This document shows positions 57,018 through 64,000 of a stretch of 64,000 bases of DNA, in pieces. A program made the position numbers and the translations under genes. The stretch comes from Theobroma cacao (Eukaryota; Streptophyta; Magnoliopsida; Malvales; Malvaceae), in assembly GCF_000208745.1 (NCBI RefSeq), contig NC_030851.1, forward strand, positions 8,940,328 to 9,004,327, in the 5' to 3' direction. Position 1 is the first letter of the stretch. Every line of letters begins with the position of its first letter. The notes under the pieces are model-generated. The model saw only the letters and a program-made list of their open reading frames with translations. It was not told the origin of the DNA and did not search any database.

Positions 57018-58559
57018 AGAGGACCTAAAACTACCCTAGAAAGACTAAAGTTTGATCCTATTCCAGTCCCTTACACTACATTGCTGCCACAACTCATAGA
57101 AAATTGACTCCTTGCTCGAACCCCTTTAGAACCACTCCGACCACCTTTCCCGAAATGGTATGACTTGAATGTGCATTGTGATTACCATTTTGGAATTCAA
57201 GGGCACTCCACCGAGAATTGTACTGCTTTAAAACATAAAGTTCAAGCCCTCATCAAGGCAAGACTTTTAAATTTTGCCAAAAAAGACAGTTTAAGTGTTG
57301 ATGAAAATCCTTTTTCTAATCATGGAAGACCGACTATGAATGCCATACATGAAGAGATGATTCGAAAAGTGAAAAAGAGTATTGATGAGATTCAAACGCC
57401 AATGGATAAAGTGTTTGCGGCGTTGTCCAAGATAAATGCCATTACTCCAGAACCCATCGATACAAAGGAATTGGGGCATGATCTCGCTTATTCTTGTAAA
57501 TTTCATATGGGGGCAATTGGGCATTCCATTCAAAATTGCGATAACTTTCGTCGTAAGTTGCAAGAATTGATGGATTCATCGGTAATTGAGTTTTATGAAG
57601 AAGCCGAAGAGAATTTGGTCGGAACCATAAATGGAGACACCCCAGCTGAAGTGGCATCAAGTTCATTCGGGACGAACAAACCTAAACCTCTCACCATCTT
57701 CTATGAAGAAAACAGAAGCCCGATGAATGATACATCCCCTGCTATGATTAGAAGTGGTATTACCATCGAAGTCCCCAGCCCGTTCCCTTACAAGAGCGAT
57801 AAGGTTGTCCCATGGAATTATGAGTGTAATATTTTGGGCACAGCTTCATTCGCCCCCCAAGCATCTTTTAAAGATCTAACTGGTGTGGGGGGTATAACGC
57901 GAAGTGGGCGATGTTATTCCCCTGAGATAACGAAAAGAGTTAGAAAAGAGAAACCTGCACAGGGAGAGGGAGGCCTGAAGAAAGCAGATACCTTTTCCAA
58001 GGACCAAGTTGTCGAATCTGTAGTTACTCCAAACAATGAGGTCAAAAATCCTGTTACCGAGAAAGAAGTGAGTGAATTTCTCAAGTTTATCAAACACAGT
58101 GAATACAGTGTGGTAGAACAATTAACCAAAATGCCTGCTCGTATCTCACTGTTATCATTGCTTTTGAATTCGGAAGCACACAGGAACGCACTGCTTAAAG
58201 TCTTGAACCAAGCTTATGTGTCACAAGATATATCAGTGGAAAAGTTAGACCACATTGTGGGGAACATTATAGTGGGGAACTTCATTGCCTTTAATGATGA
58301 AGAAATCCCATCGGGTGGTCGAGGAAGTAACAAAGCTCTGCACATTACCATCAAATGCAAGGACCATGCCGTACCTAGGGTCTTGGTCGACAATGGTTCA
58401 GCATTAAATGTCATGCCTCGCTCTACTTTAACCAAGTTGCCAGTAGATGTGTCTTATATGAGAACCAGTCGCATGGTTGTGAGGGCCTTCGACGAGACCA
58501 CAAGGGAGGTGGTAGGGGACATTGAACTACCGATAAAAATTGACCCTTGCATTTTTTAG
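57018..58559 (+). pseudogene. Ty3/gypsy gag C-terminus and protease
   Basis: An open frame from 57165 to 58559 (464 codons, though the frame enters from upstream past a stop near 57104). Two zinc-knuckle-like motifs of the form C-x2-H-x5-H-x4-C appear as CDYHFGIQGHSTENC (57177) and CKFHMGAIGHSIQNC (57496). At 58340-58500 lies the retropepsin-like protease with VDNGSALNVMP (DNGS in place of the usual D[ST]G) and later VVGDIELPIKI. A TAG at 58557 separates the protease from its C-terminal part GRPWIH at 58609. Confidence 0.85.
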
Positions 58560-58574
58560 GTCAAATTTTAAGTC

Positions 58575-59312
58575 ATGGACATTGCCCCGTCATACAATTG
58601 CTTGTTAGGGCGTCCATGGATTCATATGGCGGGAGCCATACCATCTTCCCTTCATCAAAAAGTTAAATTCATAGCTGAGGGCCAACTGATAAGTGTATCT
58701 GCGGAGGAAGACATACTGACTATTCAACCATCATCTGCTCCCTATGTAGAGGCGACAGAAGAAGTCCCAAAATGCTCTTTCAGATCTTTTGAATTTGTTA
58801 ATGCTACTTATGTGGGGGAAAGAGAAGTGATACCGACTCCTCGTTTGTCAGTAGCAACTAAAATGAGGGTTAAGCATACAATGGGTAAAAGATGCCGTGT
58901 CGGTCTGGGGTTAGGAAAGAATTTACAAGGAATTAACCGTCCTCTGACTCCAATAAAGAATGAAGAAAGATTTGGTTTGGGATACAAGCCTACCAAAGAA
59001 GAAAGAAAGAAACTGGCAGCTCGAAAGAAGATTAAAAGGATGGCTCAACTTGAGGGAAAGGAAGAAGAATTTGGGGAACAGACAATCCCACACTTATATG
59101 AGACTTTTCACTCTGCAGGTTCCATTCATCTCCAAGCACCAACAAAGGTCAATCAGGTTCTACGGATATTTGATGAGCTATTAATCCATATGATCATAGA
59201 TGAAGAACCTAATGAGAAGATCCTTGTGGTGTATCCAGTACTGCCAGGAGAAGAGCTAAGCAATTGGACAGCCACAAAACTACCCATCGTCTTTAAGTCT
59301 TCCGAAATGTAA
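58575..59312 (+). pseudogene. Protease end and G-patch-like linker of the Tat polyprotein
   Basis: Begins with SYNCLLGRPWIHMAGAIPSS, the ILGR-type end of retropepsins, and continues with a G-patch-like segment, TMGKRCRVGLGLGKNLQG (about 58880), and the repeat ERFGLGYKPTKEERKKLAAR. Gly-rich G-patch-like linkers between protease and RT are known from plant Tat elements. A further stop at 59310 precedes a 0.25-kb AT-rich spacer before the RT frame. Confidence 0.75.
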
Positions 59313-59560
59313 TGAACAATTTTATCTAAATGCCTATGCCCAAGGATGTTAAGAGTAATTTCTTGTTTAAGTAGGGCTTTCTGTTACCTTCATCGTTTAA
59401 ATAAATGACAATGCATAATGTGTTTCATAATTCATCAATCTTTTTGCATGTTTCCTTTCATCTATTCTTTTAGCCAATAAATACTCACCCATACACGCGT
59501 CCAACTTTACCTGTTTGCAGGTCTTTAAATAATGAACACGAAGACAATCTAGACAACGAT

Positions 59561-61807
59561 TTGAATATCGATTTTGAGATGATTCCGAACGTTGATGAAT
59601 TGAAAAATGAAGAGGAGGTGGATGACTATGGCTTACCCCCTGATTTGTCGAGAATGCTAGAACAGGAGGAAAAGGAGATTTTACCTCACCAGAAACTCAC
59701 AGAAATGATTAACCTCAGAAATGGGGAAGAGAAGAAAGAAGTTAAGATTGGCACCTCGCTGTCATCTGATGAACGACAGAAGTTAGAAGAACTGCTCCGT
59801 GAATATGTGGACGTATTTGCTTGGTCATATCAGGACATGCCAGGTCTTAATACTGACATTGTTGTCCCTAAGTTACCTATGGGACCAGATTGCAAGCCTA
59901 TTAAATAGAAGTTGAGAAGGATGAAGTCAGAAATGTTGCTGAAGATTAAAGAGGAAGTAAAAAAGCAATTCGATGCTGGATTTTTAGAGGTGGCTAAGTA
60001 CCCTGAATGGGTGGCTAATATAGTTTCAGTTCCTAAGAAGGATGAAAAAGTTAGAATGTGCGTCGATTATAGGGATTTAAACAGAGCGAGTCTGAAGGAT
60101 AGCTTCATTTTGCCACATATTGATACTCTTGTGGACAACACAGCAAAACATGCTTTGTTCTCATTCATGGATGGCTTTTCTGGTTACAATCAGATTAAGA
60201 TGGCACCCGAAGATATGGAAAAAACAACGTTCGTAACCATGTGGGGAACGTTTTGTTACAAAGTAATGTCATTTGGATTGAAAAATGCAGGTGCCACCTA
60301 CCAAAGGGCAATGGTAGCTTTGTTCCACGATATGATGCATAAAGAGATAGAGGTATATGTGGATGACATGATTGCAAAATCTCATACAGAAAGGGATCAT
60401 ACTGTTAATCTCAAGAAACTGTTCGAGAGATTGCGGAAGTTCCAACTCAAGTTGAATACTGTAAAATGCACTTTTGGTGTAACCTCTGGAAAATTGTTGG
60501 GGTTCATAGTAAGTGAAAAAGGAATTGAAGTGGACCCGGATAAAATACGAGCTATTCAAGAGCTACCACCTCCCAAAACGCAAAAAGAAGTGAAAGGATT
60601 TTTAGGGAGGTTGAATTACATTGCTCGATTTATATCCCAGCTCACCTGCAAATGCGATCCAATCTTCAAGCTGCTTCGAAAACGAGACCTAGGAGAGTGG
60701 AATGAAGAATGTCAAATAGCCTTTGATAAAATCAAAGAATATCTCACAAATCCACCGGTGCTGGTGCCACCGACAGTCGAAAAACCTCTTATTTTGTATT
60801 TGACTGTGAACAAGAATTCTATGGGATGTGTATTGGGACAACATGATGAAACTGGGAAGAAAGAACGGGCCATCTATTACTTGAGCAAGAAATTCATGGA
60901 ATATGAGTCCAAATATTCTGCGCTTGAAAAGATGTGTTGTGTGCTAGCATGGACCGCCCAGAGGCTCCGACAGTATATGTTGTATCACACAATATGGTTG
61001 GTGGCGAAATTAGATCCCATCAAGTATATTTTTGGAAAACCCTACCTGTCCGAAAGAATAGCTCGATGGCAAGTGCTATTGTCTGAGTATGACATTGTGT
61101 ATGTGTCCCAAAAATCAATCAAAGGGAGCGTCATCGCTGATTTCCTTACAGATCGAGCTAATGAGGATTATGAATCTGTAAGTTTCGATTTTCCAAATGA
61201 AGATTTGATGGCCGTCTTGCATATAGAAGAAGGTGGTCCCAATGAACTAAATCCATGGAAGGTGTATTTTGATGGAGCATCCAATGCTTTGGGGCATGGA
61301 ATTGGGGTAGTATTGATTTCTCTAAATGAAAAGTACTATCCAGCCACGGCGAGATTGAATTTCAATTGTACTAACAATATGGCGGAGTATGAGGCATTGG
61401 TAATGGGATTACAAGCAACAATTGAGATGAAGGCTGACGCGATAGATGTTTACGGAGATTCGGCTTTAGTGATATGTCAAATGAGAGGCGAATGGGAAAC
61501 TAGAGATTCTAAACTAGTTCCATATAAAAAGCTGGTTACAGAATTAAGCCAACAGTTCAAAGAAATCAGCTTCAACCATTTGCCTCGAGAAGAGAATCAG
61601 ATTGCTGATGCTTTGGCCACCCTCGCAGCGATGTTCAAAATAAAAGAGGCGGCCGATGTACGCCCTTTTGATTTAGAAGTTCGTGAAGTCTCCGCACACT
61701 GCTTGAATGTTGAAGAAGAGGTTGATAGTAAGCCGTGGTATCATGATATCATGCAATACATCAAGCACCAGACATATCTTGAGAATGTCACGAATAATGA
61801 CAAGTGA
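59561..61807 (+). pseudogene. Ty3/gypsy reverse transcriptase, RNase H and archaeal-type second RNase H
   Basis: Frame 59561-59908 ends in TAG and continues in the same register from 59912 to 61807 (631 codons). RT motifs: YPEWVANIVSVPKKDEKVRM, CVDYRDLNRASLKDSFILPH, FSFMDGFSGYNQIKMAPED, catalytic YVDDMIAKS (60356). Tether and first RNase H: GFLGRLNYIARFISQLT, with KYSALEKMCCVLAW. Second RNase H (61256-61640): VYFDGASNALGHGIGVVLIS, NNMAEYEALVMGL, DVYGDSALVICQMRGEWE, NQIADALATLAAMF, with the acidic residues D, E, D, D all present. The extra aRNH between RNase H and integrase marks the Tat lineage. Only the one internal stop breaks this part. Confidence 0.92.
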
Positions 61808-62983
61808 ACTCTTAGAAGATTAGCAATTGGTTTCTTCCTTAGCGGAGAAGTGCTCTACAAAAGGAGTCGAGATCAAGTACTCTTGAGATGTGTGGATGTT
61901 GCGGAAGCCAACAAAATAATGAAAGAAGTCCATGAAGGAACTTGTGGAGCTCATGCTAATGGACATATGTTGGCTAGATAAATTATGAGAGCTGGTTACT
62001 ATTGGTTGACATTAGAATCAGACTGCATAAACTTTGCTCGAAAATGCCACAAGTGTCAAGTATACGCTGATAGAATCCATGCTCCACCAGCCCCATTGCA
62101 CGTTTTCACGGCACCTTGGCCATTTTCAATGTGGGGAATGGATGTGATTGGACTTATTACGCCGAAAGCCTCTAATAGACATCGATTCATATTGGTGGCC
62201 ATTGATTATTTCACGAAATGGGTAGAAGCAGCTTCCTATGCCAATGTGACACAAAAAGTGGTGTGCAGGTTCATCCAAAAAGAGATCATATGTCGGTATG
62301 GGCTGCCGAAAAGGATCATTAATGATAATGCGAGCAATTTGAATGGTGCGATGGTGAAGGAGGTTTGCACTAAATTCAAGATCAAGCATCATAACTCGAC
62401 AACTTACCGTCCGAAGATGAACGGAGCGGTAGAGGCAGCCAACAAAAATATTAAAAAGATTATCGAAAAGATGACTGAAGTTTATAAAGACTGGCATGAG
62501 AAACTTCTTTTTGCCTTGCATGCATATCGAACTTCTGTGCGTATCTCCACCGAGGCAACTCCGTACTCATTAGTGTATGGTACAGAAGCAGTTCTACCTG
62601 TTGAAGTCGAAATCCCATCATTGAGGGTGTTGATGGAAACAGAATTGGAAGATGCTGAGTGGGTCCATTCCCGTTACGAGCAATTGAATCTGATTGAGGA
62701 GAAAAGGCTTGCAGCTCTTTGTCATGGTCAGATGTACCAACGAAGGATGATGCGAGCATACGAGAAAAAAGTTCATCCTAGGCGGTTCCAAGAATGAGAG
62801 TTGGTTCTCAAGAGAATACTCCCTAATCAAACTGATTTTCGGGGAAAGTGGATGCCGAATTGGGAAGGGCCATATGTGGTAAAGAAGGCTTTTTCAAGAG
62901 GAGCTTTGATTTTGGCTGACATGGATGGGGGAGATCTGCCTAATCCGATAAATGCGGATGCGATGAATAAGTATTATGCCTAA
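61808..62983 (+). pseudogene. Ty3/gypsy integrase
   Basis: HHCC-like zinc region (VHEGTCGAHANGHMLAR, then CHKCQVYAD), the DDE core with Asp in GMDVIG (62146), Asp in IINDNASN (62326) and Glu in NGAVEAANK (62425), then the C-terminal DNA-binding region with MYQRRMMRAYEKKVHPRRF and MPNWEGPYVVKKAF. Stops at 61805 (TGA), 61979 (TAA) and 62795 (TGA) prevent translation as one protein; all catalytic residues are otherwise in place. The integrase inserts the cDNA copy of the element. Confidence 0.9.
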
Positions 62984-63900
62984 AAAAAAAAGGAAGGGGT
63001 TCGTGCTGAAAACTCGAAAAGGGCAGCTCGTACCTAAAGGAGGAGGCTCATGCTGAAAACCCAAAAAGGGCGGCTCGAGGCCAAAAAACAGGAAGTTGGA
63101 ATGGAATTTGAAAATGTCAGCCTAAACGGGACACAAGGTTGAGGTAAAAATACACCATGAATGGAGCTCCGCAATCTCACAAAATAGGGGAAGCTAGGGA
63201 GTTTGTAACCTACAGATTTGCTCAAAGCATCAAATAAGGACAATTCTTGAAGTCGAATATCAGATTGTTTTCTCTTAGTGGTCTGAGTGTTCATTACTTA
63301 AAGATCTAATGTTTGCCATGTAAATTTTGTTTGCCTTGAACTATTTGATTCCTCATATATGAAATTTTTCTTCATCTCTTTATTTTAACCTTTTCGTTAT
63401 TTACCATCCCATGATTCACATAGTGATTGTCATAGAAATGAATGATAATTGGTAAAAGAAATAAACTAATTAAGCAAGAAATTACACTCATTGTTCAGCA
63501 AAAGACTCAAGGATGAAAAAAAGAATGGTAGAGCCCTGAACCTAAGGCAAAGTCAGATGTCAAAAGAGAGGGTATTAAGGGAAAATCTGGAGTTACCTGA
63601 ATTCTACAAGAGGAAAGAAAACAGGCAAAGAAGATCGAAAATTGCAGTGAAAAATCGGATGAAGCAATAGAAAGGTCTTGGAACCTTAATGAATCATAAA
63701 CATGAAAAGCATTCTATCATGTCAATCATGCATACATGCCTAACCATGCACATGATCATTTTCAAAACAAGAATCAAAATTAATTCACGTCCCAAGCGTC
63801 GAAGGTAGAAAGTTAATCGACCTAAAAGGTTGAGATTGTAAAACTTTGACGGAAAGATTTGAGTCTTTTTCATTTTATGTTAATCCAATTAAGTTAGCTT
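62984..63900 (+). other. 3' non-coding region of the Tat element
   Basis: Follows the integrase stop. The first 260 bp match 54015-54263. No ORF of interest; long 3' untranslated regions are usual in Tat/Ogre elements. The 3' LTR is not reached within the window. Confidence 0.6.
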
Positions 63901-64000
63901 AATTTTTAAAATCGAACTTGTTGTGAGATAGGTCGAACCTAAATTAAGTCTAAGAATTTTAATTTTTAGATCGAACCTGTTGTGAGATAAGTCGAGCCTA
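63901..64000. repeat. Tandem repeat of about 60 bp, running off the window
   Basis: Unit 1 starts AATTTTTAAAATCGAAC at 63901 and unit 2 AATTTTTAGATCGAAC at 63961. Both contain TTGTTGTGAGATA or TGTTGTGAGATA and GTCGAACCTA or GTCGAGCCTA. Tandem arrays in the 3' non-coding region are known in Tat/Ogre elements. Confidence 0.75.

Overview
This window is eukaryotic nuclear DNA from a flowering plant, almost certainly a eudicot. The evidence is introns with GT-AG borders in plant-specific gene families, a plant-type ATXR3/SDG2 histone methyltransferase, a DUF1218 membrane protein, a plant bHLH factor, and nested plant LTR retrotransposons of the Tork, Sirevirus and Tat types. The species cannot be fixed from the sequence. 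The assembly has N runs at 5103-5355, 10326-10486 and 23721-23729, and single Ns at 3179 and 55776.

Layout. 1-13.5 kb is transposon-dominated. A block made of the 3' part of a copia polyprotein, its 3' LTR (with a MULE-like element inserted in the LTR TATA region) and about 1.1 kb of flank carrying a tiny tRNA-derived retroposon occurs twice (1-5102 and 7918-12932). A broken hAT transposase gene (5356-7083) sits between the copies. From 13.5 to 34 kb is the genic island, with three genes, all on the minus strand: a DUF1218 gene (15098-15828, 3 exons, 163 aa), an intronless bHLH gene with an EAR motif (18343-19233, 296 aa), and ATXR3 (21043-33624, 19 coding exons, 2483 aa). From 34 to 47.5 kb is AT-rich intergenic DNA with a complete non-autonomous hAT element (36558-37798), a second copy of a MITE-like family, exon-like pseudogene fragments and an old copia-type LTR. 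From 47.5 to 64 kb is a nest: a minus-strand Sirevirus-like copia element (LTR, extra ORF, pol) is interrupted at 52532/52533 by a plus-strand Tat-lineage Ty3/gypsy element with ORF1, gag, protease, RT, two RNase H domains and integrase. The gypsy element runs off the right edge.

The exon models of DUF1218 and ATXR3 were built by hand. Both have lengths divisible by three, consistent split codons at every junction and consensus splice sites, so both look intact. I found no convincing unknown gene system. The most notable points are the mosaic divergence of the 5 kb duplication, the locally divergent retroposon inside otherwise almost identical flanks, an F-box-like/LRR segment and two GYF-like modules inside ATXR3, and the chimeric left end of the Tat element. 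Percent identities are by-eye estimates.
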